A stretch of 8,661 nucleotides of DNA from Gammaproteobacteria bacterium (GCA_030638455.1 DAOWEP010000152.1:1-8661); one strand, 5' to 3'. Positions 1 through 6,439 are shown, counted from the stretch's first letter. Translations and numbers: made by a program. Notes: generated by a model not told the origin, from the sequence alone.

Positions 1-4
1 AACA

Positions 5-11
5 CTTCCTT
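5..11 (-). promoter_or_regulatory. Shine-Dalgarno-like site for a gene starting beyond the left edge
   Basis: On the minus strand, after the pssA stop codon, the sequence AAGGAAG appears at 11-5, with four more bases before the window ends. This is a good ribosome-binding match and implies that another minus-strand gene starts within a few bases outside the window, closely coupled to pssA. From the gene order common in proteobacteria (ilvC-psd-pssA-leuA), 2-isopropylmalate synthase is the likely candidate, but nothing of that gene is visible here. Confidence 0.45.
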
Positions 12-20
12 TTTTATATG

Positions 21-809
21 CTACTCCTGATCCGAACTGTTTTCTTGCGTCCCCACGTCTTCCAGCAGCTTCTTTTTCCGAACCCGACGAACCAGTAACT
101 GTACAGGCCCGGATAATGAATAGAGCAGGAACACAATAAAGAACACCTTTGGTGGATCAATGGAAACCAGCACAAAAACCAGCACAACCTTCAGAATACT
201 CATAAATGGAATTCTGTCGCGCTTTTTCCCATCCTTGAAACTGTTATACAGTATAGGGCTAATCATCAATGCCCCGGCAAAAATAGTCAGAAAGAATGAA
301 GGTAGCCATAGATAATTATCGGTTCCTTTCAGTCCTAGATCATCACAGACCCAGATAAAAGAAACCAGCAGGGTCGCTGCCGAAGGACTGGCCAGCCCCA
401 GAAAATAACGCTTTTCAACCTTATCAACCTGCACATTAAACCGGGCCAGCCGCATGGCCGCCATTGCTGTGTAAAAAAAGGCGGCCAACCAGCCAAACCT
501 TGCCCACTGCCAACCCAGGTCAACCATACTGGCCAGGGACCATTCATACATTACCAACGCAGGTGCCAGCCCGAAAGAAACCATATCGGCCAGGCTGTCA
601 TACTGTGCACCAAATGCACTCTGGGTATTCGTCATGCGGGCAACACGCCCATCTATACCATCCAGCAACAAGGCAATGATCACTGCGATAGCAGCAACAG
701 TAAAACGGCCACCCATTGCAGCAATAATGGCATAAAACCCTGCAAACAACCCTGCTGTAGTAAACAGGTTAGGTAACAGGTATACCGCTTTTCTTGGTTT
801 GTTTTCCAA
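21..809 (-). CDS. pssA: CDP-diacylglycerol-serine O-phosphatidyltransferase
   Basis: This integral membrane enzyme joins CDP-diacylglycerol and L-serine to give phosphatidylserine and CMP, the committed step to phosphatidylethanolamine. The 262-residue product carries the complete CDP-alcohol phosphatidyltransferase signature D-G-x2-A-R-x8-G-x3-D-x3-D: D53, G54, A57, R58, G67, D71 and D75. The N-terminal YLLPNLFTTAGLFAGFYAI (residues 10-28) is typical of the PssA type II family. Several hydrophobic segments follow (about 36-50, 105-118, 143-155, 168-188, 205-217, 222-235), and the tail is basic then acidic. The start is an unusual TTG at 807-809: an in-frame TAA lies seven codons upstream, no ATG or GTG lies between them, and the family's N-terminus begins here. 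The ribosome-binding sequence is weak. The gene lies downstream of psd, the next enzyme of the same pathway, but a likely terminator separates them. The function is secure; the start is fairly secure. Confidence 0.95.
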   Translation of the reverse strand: MENKPRKAVYLLPNLFTTAGLFAGFYAIIAAMGGRFTVAAIAVIIALLLDGIDGRVARMTNTQSAFGAQYDSLADMVSFGLAPALVMYEWSLASMVDLGWQWARFGWLAAFFYTAMAAMRLARFNVQVDKVEKRYFLGLASPSAATLLVSFIWVCDDLGLKGTDNYLWLPSFFLTIFAGALMISPILYNSFKDGKKRDRIPFMSILKVVLVFVLVSIDPPKVFFIVFLLYSLSGPVQLLVRRVRKKKLLEDVGTQENSSDQE

Positions 810-864
810 ATCTTTTATCCAGAATGTTTATTCAAAATAGTGCGTCTATTTAGAGGATAGTCAT

Positions 865-909
865 AAAAAGACATCAGGTAAACGCGTATTCCTTAATCCA
901 CCTGATATC
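865..909 (-). terminator. Probable intrinsic terminator between psd and pssA
   Basis: Bases 870-879 and 900-909 are complementary at 9 of 10 positions, closing a 20-base loop. Read on the minus strand, the hairpin is followed directly by five T's (869-865). This fits a rho-independent terminator downstream of psd, 50-odd bases before the pssA start. The stem is AT-rich and the loop is long, so termination may be partial and pssA could receive readthrough. No convincing separate pssA promoter was identified in the remaining bases. Confidence 0.5.
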
Positions 910-964
910 CTGCACAGAAAGTAAAATATTTGCGAGCATACCTTTTAAATTGCTTACTTATGGA

Positions 965-1609
965 TTACGTATGTATTAATAGTGCCAACACATCCGAACC
1001 ACTATAAACCCTGACTCCTTCACGTACCAGAACACGGGAATTGGAAGGCAAAAAGACATTCACCTGCGAACCGAACCGGATAAAACCGCAGCGTTGACCA
1101 TGTCCGATACGCTCGCCAGATTGTATATGACAGTACGGTTTATTGATAAAGGACAACTGAGACATTGACAATACTACATCATCCTCCTCATCCGTCTGAA
1201 TCCAGGCACTTACGCTATCAGGTCTCCCTGTCTCAGTTCCCTCCCTCCCCCTGTAGGCAGAAGAAAACCAGCGTTCCATTACCTTGCCTTCTATCGGGCT
1301 ACGCACCCTATAGGTACCCAACAAACTCATCTTGATTGTAATTTTAGTAGCATCCCGATTCAGGAAGGTGTCGTGTGCTTTTTCTATGGCAACTATACGT
1401 CCATCGACAGGACTAACAACGGCAAGCGGCTGAGAGGTAACCTCTCTCTCAGGATCACGAAACAGAAAACCCAGCAGGACTGCCAACGACCAAAAAGGCA
1501 CGGCAACAATCTCGCCCACATAATGGTGAACACCCCAGGCTACCAATACCGCAAATGCGATGAAAATCCAGCCTGACCTGGCAATCAATGGGGAAGTGGC
1601 AACAGCCAT
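965..1609 (-). CDS. psd: Short phosphatidylserine decarboxylase family protein
   Basis: The likely reaction is pyruvoyl-dependent decarboxylation of phosphatidylserine to phosphatidylethanolamine at the inner membrane. At 214 residues it belongs to the short (archaetidylserine-decarboxylase-like) branch rather than the roughly 320-residue E. coli type. Two hydrophobic segments (about 13-30 and 34-50) precede the family landmarks RDPER (51-55) and SPVDGRI (66-72). The self-cleavage site is visible as Gly180-Ser181 in FIRFGSQVNVFLP; Ser181 would become the pyruvoyl group of a C-terminal alpha chain of about 34 residues. One oddity is that the D-x-H usually found before R-x-P in PSDs reads G-T-Y here (residues 98-100 of LLGTYRVRSP). 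This may be a feature of a subfamily or may alter catalysis. The gene lies between ilvC and pssA, with probable terminators on both sides, so it is probably a separate transcription unit. The start is an ATG with AAGAAG a few bases upstream. Confidence 0.88.
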   Translation of the reverse strand: MAVATSPLIARSGWIFIAFAVLVAWGVHHYVGEIVAVPFWSLAVLLGFLFRDPEREVTSQPLAVVSPVDGRIVAIEKAHDTFLNRDATKITIKMSLLGTYRVRSPIEGKVMERWFSSAYRGREGTETGRPDSVSAWIQTDEEDDVVLSMSQLSFINKPYCHIQSGERIGHGQRCGFIRFGSQVNVFLPSNSRVLVREGVRVYSGSDVLALLIHT

Positions 1610-1660
1610 ACTTGCTTCTTACCTGTAAACAATAATATTTGTTGTTAATTTATATACGGG

Positions 1661-1699
1661 AAAAGAAACGGGAGTTACGCATATTGTACGTAGCTCCCG
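1661..1699 (-). terminator. Intrinsic terminator after ilvC
   Basis: Bases 1669-1679 and 1689-1699 form an 11-bp stem with one non-Watson-Crick pair (CGGGAG at the base) and a 9-base loop. On the minus strand it is followed by TTTCTTTT (1668-1661). No T-tract follows on the plus strand, so it acts for minus-strand transcription and marks the end of the ilvBNC operon, about 70 bases after the ilvC stop. Confidence 0.7.
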
Positions 1700-1767
1700 C
1701 CTACAAACTTATCTTACACAACCTTTTACTAAACTAATCGTTTACTTTTTCTGCAATCAGACTGAGA

Positions 1768-2778
1768 TCAATTCTTGTCTTTATCGACAATTTTCTGAAT
1801 CCACGGCATCATCCCGCGCAATTTGCTACCCACCTGCTCTATCCCATGGGCGGCATTTAGTCGGCGCATTGCCGTCATCTCAGGGTAATTCGTTTGACCT
1901 TCAAGGATGAATTTTTTCGCGTACACACCTGTCTGGATATTATGCAGGGCTTCCTTCATGGCCCAGCGACTTTCTTCATTGATTATCTTGGGGCCGGTAA
2001 CGTATTCGCCATACTCGGCATTGTTGGAAATTGAGTAGTTCATGTTAGCGATACCGCCCTCATACATCAGGTCAACAATTAATTTCAACTCATGCAGGCA
2101 CTCAAAATAAGCCATCTCCGGCGCGTACCCGGCTTCCGTTAACGTTTCAAAACCCGCCTTCACCAACTCTACTGCACCACCACATAACACCGCCTGTTCA
2201 CCAAATAAATCGGTCTCAGTCTCATCCTTGAAGGTAGTCTCAATAATACCTGTACGGCCACCACCAATCGCAGAGGCATAGGACAATGAAATATCCTTGG
2301 CCTTGCCAGAGGCATCCTGGTAAATAGCGATCAAATCCGGTATCCCGCCACCTTTCACAAACTCATTTCGAACGGTATGACCAGGTGCCTTGGGCGCAAT
2401 CATGATCACATCCAGGTCTGCACGTGGAACAACCTGATTGTAATGAATACTAAAACCATGCGCGAATGCTAACACTGCACCCTTCTTCAGGTTAGGCTCT
2501 AGCTCTTCATTATAGAGCTGCGACTGGAATTCATCAGGTGTCAGCACCATCACCACGTCCGCACCGGCTACCGCATCGGCTACATTTTTTACAGTTAAAC
2601 CCGAGCCTTCTGCCTTTTTTACGGATGCCGAACTGGCGCGCAGACCAACCACCACATCCACGCCTGAGTCTTTCAGATTATTTGCATGCGCATGTCCCTG
2701 AGAGCCATATCCTATAATTGCTACCTTCATGCCCTTGATGATGGACAGATCTGCATCTTTATCGTAATAAATATTCAT
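1768..2778 (-). CDS. ilvC: Ketol-acid reductoisomerase, NADP-dependent, class I
   Basis: This cytoplasmic enzyme carries out Mg-dependent alkyl migration and NADPH reduction of 2-acetolactate or 2-aceto-2-hydroxybutyrate, the second common step of valine, leucine and isoleucine synthesis. The 336-residue length is that of the short class I form. The Rossmann domain has GYGSQGHAHA (23-32), followed by R48, S50 and S52 in the loop that in this family recognises the NADPH phosphate. Catalytic and metal residues sit at the usual numbers: H108, K130, D190, E194, E226, E230 and S251. The frame stays open to a TTG six bases upstream (2784), but ATG at 2778 is chosen for two reasons: it gives this canonical numbering and MNIYYD start, and AGGA lies 9 bases before it but only 3 bases before the TTG. 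It is the third gene of the ilvBNC operon, 75 bases after ilvN. Confidence 0.98.
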   Translation of the reverse strand: MNIYYDKDADLSIIKGMKVAIIGYGSQGHAHANNLKDSGVDVVVGLRASSASVKKAEGSGLTVKNVADAVAGADVVMVLTPDEFQSQLYNEELEPNLKKGAVLAFAHGFSIHYNQVVPRADLDVIMIAPKAPGHTVRNEFVKGGGIPDLIAIYQDASGKAKDISLSYASAIGGGRTGIIETTFKDETETDLFGEQAVLCGGAVELVKAGFETLTEAGYAPEMAYFECLHELKLIVDLMYEGGIANMNYSISNNAEYGEYVTGPKIINEESRWAMKEALHNIQTGVYAKKFILEGQTNYPEMTAMRRLNAAHGIEQVGSKLRGMMPWIQKIVDKDKN

Positions 2779-2787
2779 TTCCAATGT

Positions 2788-2791
2788 TCCT
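2788..2791 (-). promoter_or_regulatory. Ribosome-binding site that decides the ilvC start
   Basis: AGGA on the minus strand (2791-2788) is 9 bases from the ATG at 2778 but only 3 bases from the alternative TTG at 2784. It therefore supports the ATG start. Confidence 0.7.
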
Positions 2792-2827
2792 GTTAATTAG
2801 TTCGAAAATAGTTTCTGTTGATTAGTT
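2790..2827. repeat. Short direct repeat in the ilvN-ilvC gap
   Basis: CTGTTAATTAGTT (2790-2802) and CTGTTGATTAGTT (2815-2827) agree at 12 of 13 positions and start 25 bases apart, within the 75-base gap before ilvC. The copy nearer ilvC overlaps its ribosome-binding site. It could be a regulator or RNA-processing site, or chance in an AT-rich gap. No function is assigned. Confidence 0.4.
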
Positions 2828-2853
2828 TAAATTTGATAAGCCCAAAAGATTAA

Positions 2854-3348
2854 CTAGACGGTTAAGGCCTTGTCGCCCTGAATAATCCCTATCACTCCGG
2901 AGCGGACAACCTCCAGGATACTGACATTGCCCAGACTTTCCAGAAAGGCATTCAGCCTTTCACATGACTCTGTCAATTCAATTGTATAGGTATCCTTGGT
3001 GACATCAATAATTCTACCGCGGAAAATATCCGCTAACCGCTTGACCTCTTCACGGTCATTCTTGCTCTGGGTGTTCACCTTGACCAGCATCATCTCGCGC
3101 TCAATATGCTCACCTTCTGTCATATCAAACAACTTGACCACATCCACCAACTTATTCAGCTGCTTGGTAATTTGTTCAATAATTTCATCCGTTCCACTGG
3201 TAACCAGTGTCATGCGAGACAGTGAAGGATCATCAGTAGGTGCTACCGCCAACGATTCGATATTGTAGCCGCGCGCGGAAAAAAGGCCTGCTACCCGCGA
3301 AAGGGCTCCTGCTTCGTTTTCCATTAAAATTGAAATTATATGTCGCAT
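2854..3348 (-). CDS. ilvN: Acetolactate synthase, regulatory small subunit
   Basis: This is the regulatory subunit of acetohydroxyacid synthase. It activates the catalytic subunit and makes it sensitive to feedback inhibition, classically by valine. The 164-residue length is normal for the IlvH/IlvN family. An N-terminal ACT domain covers about residues 2-77, beginning MRHIISILMENEAGALSRVAGLF; the N-E-x-G-A-L-S-R-V turn and GYNIESL (28-34) are the usual ligand-site elements. The C-terminal ACT-like half (about 84-160) includes EREMMLVKV and ends GIIQGDKALTV. It lies 19 bases after ilvB in the same direction. No clear Shine-Dalgarno sequence is visible, so translation is probably coupled to ilvB. 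The symbol could equally be ilvH. Confidence 0.96.
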   Translation of the reverse strand: MRHIISILMENEAGALSRVAGLFSARGYNIESLAVAPTDDPSLSRMTLVTSGTDEIIEQITKQLNKLVDVVKLFDMTEGEHIEREMMLVKVNTQSKNDREEVKRLADIFRGRIIDVTKDTYTIELTESCERLNAFLESLGNVSILEVVRSGVIGIIQGDKALTV

Positions 3349-3367
3349 CTTAATAAGAGAGTTTTTA

Positions 3368-5062
3368 TTAAATTAAAATCATTTCATTCAGACCAGCACC
3401 TGCCGGAATCATCGGGTAAACATTTTCTTCTGCATCGGTAATAAAATTCAGAAAAACTGCACGATCCTTGATCTTCATGGCTTCCTTTAATGCACCTTCA
3501 ACATCTTCGGGCTTGTCGATATGGAACCCAACATGACCATAACTCTCTGCCAACTTAACAAAGTCCGGTAGAGATTCCATATAGGACATGGCATAGCGTC
3601 CCTCATAGAAGAATTCCTGCCACTGGCGCACCATACCCAAAACTCCATTATTCAAATTAATGATCTTGATTGGCAGACCATACTGCTTCAAGGTAGATAG
3701 CTCCTGTATATTCATCTGGATACTGCCTTCCCCGGTTATACAAGCTACGGTCTTGTCCGGATGTGCAAACTGTACACCCATAGCGGCAGGCATACCAAAG
3801 CCCATGGTTCCCAAACCGCCTGAATTAATCCAGCGACGAGGCTTATCGAATTTATAATACTGTGCTGCCCACATCTGATGCTGCCCTACATCAGAGGTCA
3901 CAAAGGCATCACCTTTAGTCACCTTGTACAGAGTTTCAACAACATTTTGCGGTTTAATCTTTACGCTATCACGGTCGTACTTCATACAATCCATAGCGCG
4001 CCATTCTTCTATCTGTTTCCACCAGTCACTCTGTGACTTCTTGCCTGGTTTTTCCCCGGTCTCCTTTAACTGCTTAAGCATTTCCTTGAGCACATTACTA
4101 ACGCCACCCACAATCGGGATATCCACTTTTACATTTTTTGAAATGGAAGCAGGGTCAATATCTATATGAATGATCTTTGCCGAGGGGCAAAATTTTTCTA
4201 TATTTCCTGTCACGCGGTCATCAAAACGTGCGCCAATGGCGATGAGCACGTCACAATGATGCATAGACATATTGGCTTCATAGGTTCCATGCATACCCAG
4301 CATACCCACAAACTGCTTGTCTGTTGCCGGATAGGCACCCAGCCCCATCAAGGTATTGGTTACCGGACATCCAATCATTTTAACCAGATCAGTCAAAGAT
4401 TTGGATGCATTGTCCAGTATTACGCCACCCCCGGTATACATAATCGGGCGCTTTGCTCCCAAAATCATCTTCAGTGCACGCTTGACCTGTCCCGGATGTC
4501 CTTTAATAACCGGGTTATAGGAACGCATAGTGACCTTTTTCGGGTATGCATATTTTGCCTTTTGTGCCGTAATATCTTTTGGAATATCGACTACGACGGG
4601 GCCGGGACGACCTGTCGTAGCAATATAGAATGCCTTCTTGATAGTTACTGCAAGATCATTTACATCCTTGACCAGAAAATTATGCTTAACACACGGGCGG
4701 GTGATACCTACAGAATCAACTTCCTGAAATGCGTCATTACCAATCAGGCTGGTGGGCACCTGGCCGGTAAAAACGACCATCGGGATGGAATCCATGTAAG
4801 CAGTTGCGATACCGGTTACTGCATTGGTAGCACCCGGTCCAGACGTTACCAGTACTACACCAGGCTTACCGGTGGAACGCGCATAACCATCGGCTGCATG
4901 AGTAGCTGCCTGTTCATGGCGAACAAGAATATGTTTTACATCTTTCTGTTGATAGAGGGCATCATAAATATGTAATACCGCACCACCCGGGTATCCAAAC
5001 AGATACTCGACACCTTCATCTTTCAGACAACGGGTAAAGATTTCGGCCCCGGTCAACTCCAC
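3368..5062 (-). CDS. ilvB: Acetolactate synthase, biosynthetic large subunit
   Basis: This is the catalytic subunit of acetohydroxyacid synthase. It uses thiamine diphosphate, Mg and FAD to condense pyruvate with pyruvate or 2-oxobutyrate, the entry step of branched-chain amino acid synthesis. The 564 residues contain the N-terminal PYR domain with the activating glutamate E50 in VRHEQAATHAADGYAR, and GPGATN (75-80). The central FAD-binding domain has IGARFDDRVTG (276-286). The C-terminal PP domain has the cofactor motif GEGS (444-447) through NN (471-472), with Glu at the place often occupied by Asp in GDG. The C-terminus VYPMIPAGAGLNEMILI is typical. The start is GTG (5062-5060), which gives the family's MELTGAE beginning and has GGGAG 7 bases upstream. 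It is the first gene of ilvBNC. The upstream leader carries a candidate attenuator. The symbol ilvI is also used for this type. Confidence 0.97.
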   Translation of the reverse strand: MELTGAEIFTRCLKDEGVEYLFGYPGGAVLHIYDALYQQKDVKHILVRHEQAATHAADGYARSTGKPGVVLVTSGPGATNAVTGIATAYMDSIPMVVFTGQVPTSLIGNDAFQEVDSVGITRPCVKHNFLVKDVNDLAVTIKKAFYIATTGRPGPVVVDIPKDITAQKAKYAYPKKVTMRSYNPVIKGHPGQVKRALKMILGAKRPIMYTGGGVILDNASKSLTDLVKMIGCPVTNTLMGLGAYPATDKQFVGMLGMHGTYEANMSMHHCDVLIAIGARFDDRVTGNIEKFCPSAKIIHIDIDPASISKNVKVDIPIVGGVSNVLKEMLKQLKETGEKPGKKSQSDWWKQIEEWRAMDCMKYDRDSVKIKPQNVVETLYKVTKGDAFVTSDVGQHQMWAAQYYKFDKPRRWINSGGLGTMGFGMPAAMGVQFAHPDKTVACITGEGSIQMNIQELSTLKQYGLPIKIINLNNGVLGMVRQWQEFFYEGRYAMSYMESLPDFVKLAESYGHVGFHIDKPEDVEGALKEAMKIKDRAVFLNFITDAEENVYPMIPAGAGLNEMILI

Positions 5063-5147
5063 TTCACTGCTCCCATGATGATATTTTGATCAATGTTTAC
5101 CCATTTTTGGGCTGATCATTTTCTGCCCAAATTTAAGAATTTCAATG

Positions 5148-5168
5148 AAAAACGCCCGAAATCGGGCG
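5148..5168 (-). terminator. Terminator-like hairpin in the ilvB leader (candidate attenuator)
   Basis: CGCCCGA (5153-5159) pairs perfectly with TCGGGCG (5162-5168). Read on the minus strand, the hairpin is followed at once by TTTTT (5152-5148). It sits about 85 bases before the ilvB GTG start and points toward ilvB. The flanking gene on its other side runs away from it, so no normal gene end needs this terminator. Transcription attenuation of ilvBNC is the natural reading, but no matching antiterminator pairing was recognised. Confidence 0.6.
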
Positions 5169-5325
5169 TAAAGATACCAAATTCGTGCGAATATTAGAAA
5201 TTACTGTTATTGGGACAGAAGGTCAAGTACAAGCAACTGAAAAGTCCAATAATCACAGTATCTTCAGGTCCTTTTCAACAACCTGTTATGGTTTCACATC
5301 CCTGGTTTTTAGGCACCATTTCAGC

Positions 5326-5353
5326 TTGTTATTCCACGCCATTGAATCATAAT
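5326..5353 (+). promoter_or_regulatory. Candidate sigma-70 promoter toward the DUF4124-tautomerase genes
   Basis: TTGTTA (5326-5331) and CATAAT (5348-5353) are separated by 16 bases, about 60 bases before the ATG at 5414. It overlaps the -10 box of the opposing candidate. The support is only sequence resemblance in an AT-rich gap. Confidence 0.25.
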
Positions 5354-5379
5354 TATAAAACTGGAACTCTCAGATACAA
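5352..5379 (-). promoter_or_regulatory. Candidate sigma-70 promoter toward ilvBNC
   Basis: On the minus strand a perfect TATAAT (5357-5352) is preceded by TTGTAT (5379-5374) at a 16-base spacing. The -10 box is excellent and the -35 box poor. If used, it would give an untranslated leader of roughly 280 bases that includes the candidate attenuator. Confidence 0.35.
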
Positions 5380-5413
5380 TACCCGCGGTTTACTGGTCGA
5401 AGGATAGAACTTT

Positions 5414-5878
5414 ATGCTATTGAATAAAAAGATATTTTTAGCGTTTCTTATAACACTCACCCTCATTATGGCATCGAGTCACGCAACCGCCAGGATGTAT
5501 AAATGGGTAGATAGCAATGGGGTTACCCAATACAGCCAACACCCCCCACCCGAAGGGGCTGTTGAGGAAATAGAAAAAACCTACGCACCAGAAGCCGCCG
5601 ACCTGGAAGACACACTGCAAGAAGGGGCTAAAAAACGGGAAGAATTCAACAAACGTCATCAGGAACGCCTGGACAGCAAGGCACAAGCAAAAAAAGAAAA
5701 AAAAGAAAAGAAGAAACTGGCATTGGAATGCACAAAGGCAAGAGAGCAAATCAAGACCCTGAAGCTGGAGAGAAGAATGCAGATCAAGGATGGAGATACA
5801 TATACTTCAATGACTAAAGAGATGCGTCAGAAGAAGATCAAGGAACTGCAAGAAAAAATCAAGAAATACTGCAATTAG
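5414..5878 (+). CDS. DUF4124-domain exported coiled-coil protein
   Basis: This is a 154-residue protein of unknown function. Residues 1-27 form a signal peptide: a lysine-containing start, a hydrophobic core of about 8-20, and SSHATA as the likely cleavage region. A short DUF4124 domain follows, with the typical MYKWVDSNGVTQYSQHPPP pattern (28-46). The rest is highly charged and helix-forming, rich in lysine and glutamate (about 60-150), and very likely a coiled coil. Two cysteines (C105 in LECTKA and the penultimate C153) could form a disulfide in the periplasm. AAGGA lies 9 bases before the ATG. The tautomerase gene starts 11 bases after its stop, with its ribosome-binding site overlapping the stop codon, so the two are co-transcribed. 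The domain assignment is good; the role is unknown. Confidence 0.85.
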   Translation: MLLNKKIFLAFLITLTLIMASSHATARMYKWVDSNGVTQYSQHPPPEGAVEEIEKTYAPEAADLEDTLQEGAKKREEFNKRHQERLDSKAQAKKEKKEKKKLALECTKAREQIKTLKLERRMQIKDGDTYTSMTKEMRQKKIKELQEKIKKYCN

Positions 5879-5882
5879 GAGG
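5877..5882 (+). promoter_or_regulatory. Strong Shine-Dalgarno of the tautomerase gene
   Basis: AGGAGG overlaps the TAG stop of the upstream gene and lies 7 bases before ATG at 5890. This perfect match fixes the start and suggests the tautomerase gene was well translated before, and probably after, the insertion into its 3' end. Confidence 0.85.
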
Positions 5883-6204
5883 CATACTAATGCCCTTTCT
5901 GAAAATACAGACAAATCATGCGGTTGACCCATCTACAGACGAAGCGCTTTTGGCAAAGGCTTCTAAATTGGTAGCTAAAGAGCTGGGCAAGCCGGAAAGC
6001 TACGTCATGGTGCAGCTGCAAAAAGAATCTCCCATGCTATTTGCAGGATCAAATGCGCCTCTTGCTTATCTGGAACTCAAAAGTATTGGCCTGCCAAACA
6101 ACTCAACAACCTCAAACCTATCAAATGCCCTGTGTACACTGATGGAGCAGGAACTGAGTATTCCCAAAGACAGAATATATATTGAGTTTGCAGATGCACT
6201 AGTA

Positions 6205-6226
6205 CTCTATCAAGGTCATATTATGG
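6205..6226 (+). repeat. Left terminal inverted repeat of the element
   Basis: These 22 bases are the exact reverse complement of 6440-6461, or 24 if the flanking TA is counted. Bases 6227-6232 extend the pairing with 6434-6439 at 4 of 6 positions. Confidence 0.93.
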
Positions 6227-6232
6227 AATTCA

Positions 6233-6329
6233 GCACTCCTGAGGTGTTTCGCGGCAAGACGCAGTGCGCCGGCAATGGCCCAGTCCTTGTCAAGCAATGC
6301 AACGCCGTTGCGGGACACCACAGGAGTGC
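6233..6329 (+). repeat. Left structured arm of the element
   Basis: This 97-base unit is closed by a 15-bp stem (6233-6247 with 6315-6329, one A-A mismatch). Its core contains AATGGCCCAGTCCTT (6274-6288) and GCAACGC (6299-6305). Read on the plus strand, it matches the minus strand of 6337-6433 without gaps at about 55 of 97 positions by hand count, mostly in the core and hardly in the closing stem. Whether it acts as DNA or RNA structure is unknown. Confidence 0.75.
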
Positions 6330-6336
6330 CCAGAGG

Positions 6337-6433
6337 GTTGGTCTGTCAACGCCCATGACTGCGTTGCGACTCTTGCAAAGGACTGGGCCATTCGCTGCGA
6401 GGCGCGCCTTGCCATGCACGTTGACAGATCAAC
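6337..6433 (-). repeat. Right structured arm of the element
   Basis: This 97-base inverted relative of the left arm is closed by its own 15-bp stem, with one G-T pair (6337-6351 with 6419-6433). It carries the same core, AATGGCCCAGTCCTT, on the minus strand (6392-6378). The stem sequence differs from that of the left arm but its self-pairing is kept. Confidence 0.75.
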
Positions 6434-6439
6434 TGAACC

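Larger units (their letters stand above)
5063..5413. promoter_or_regulatory. Divergent intergenic control region between ilvB and the DUF4124 gene
   Basis: This 351-base stretch separates genes transcribed in opposite directions, and no convincing protein gene was found in it. It contains the hairpin plus T-tract at 5148-5168 pointing toward ilvB. A second 7-bp inverted repeat, TTTGGGC/GCCCAAA (5106-5112 with 5125-5131), lies nearer ilvB. It also holds weak promoter candidates in both directions and the ribosome-binding sites of both flanking genes: GGGAG for ilvB, and AAGGA at 5400-5404 for the gene at 5414. A 20-codon GTG-started reading frame on the minus strand (5256-5194) lies just before the hairpin and is only a speculative leader peptide. 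Confidence 0.6.

Noticed and set aside
445..447. GEG instead of GDG in the IlvB thiamine diphosphate motif as a defect.
   Set aside because: As I recall, Glu at this position occurs in other proteobacterial acetolactate synthases and keeps a carboxylate. The coordinates given here are protein residues.
2779..2784. TTG at 2784 as the ilvC start.
   Set aside because: It is only 3 bases from AGGA and adds two residues that break the canonical numbering. The ATG at 2778 fits better.
4166..4975. A 269-codon open frame on the plus strand opposite ilvB.
   Set aside because: It lies wholly inside a gene with full-length family motifs, has no recognisable domain and has biased antisense composition. 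It is a shadow frame.
5106..5131. The second inverted repeat in the ilvB leader (TTTGGGC/GCCCAAA) as another terminator.
   Set aside because: It has a 12-base loop and no T-tract on the strand leading to ilvB. It is kept only as a possible alternative structure.
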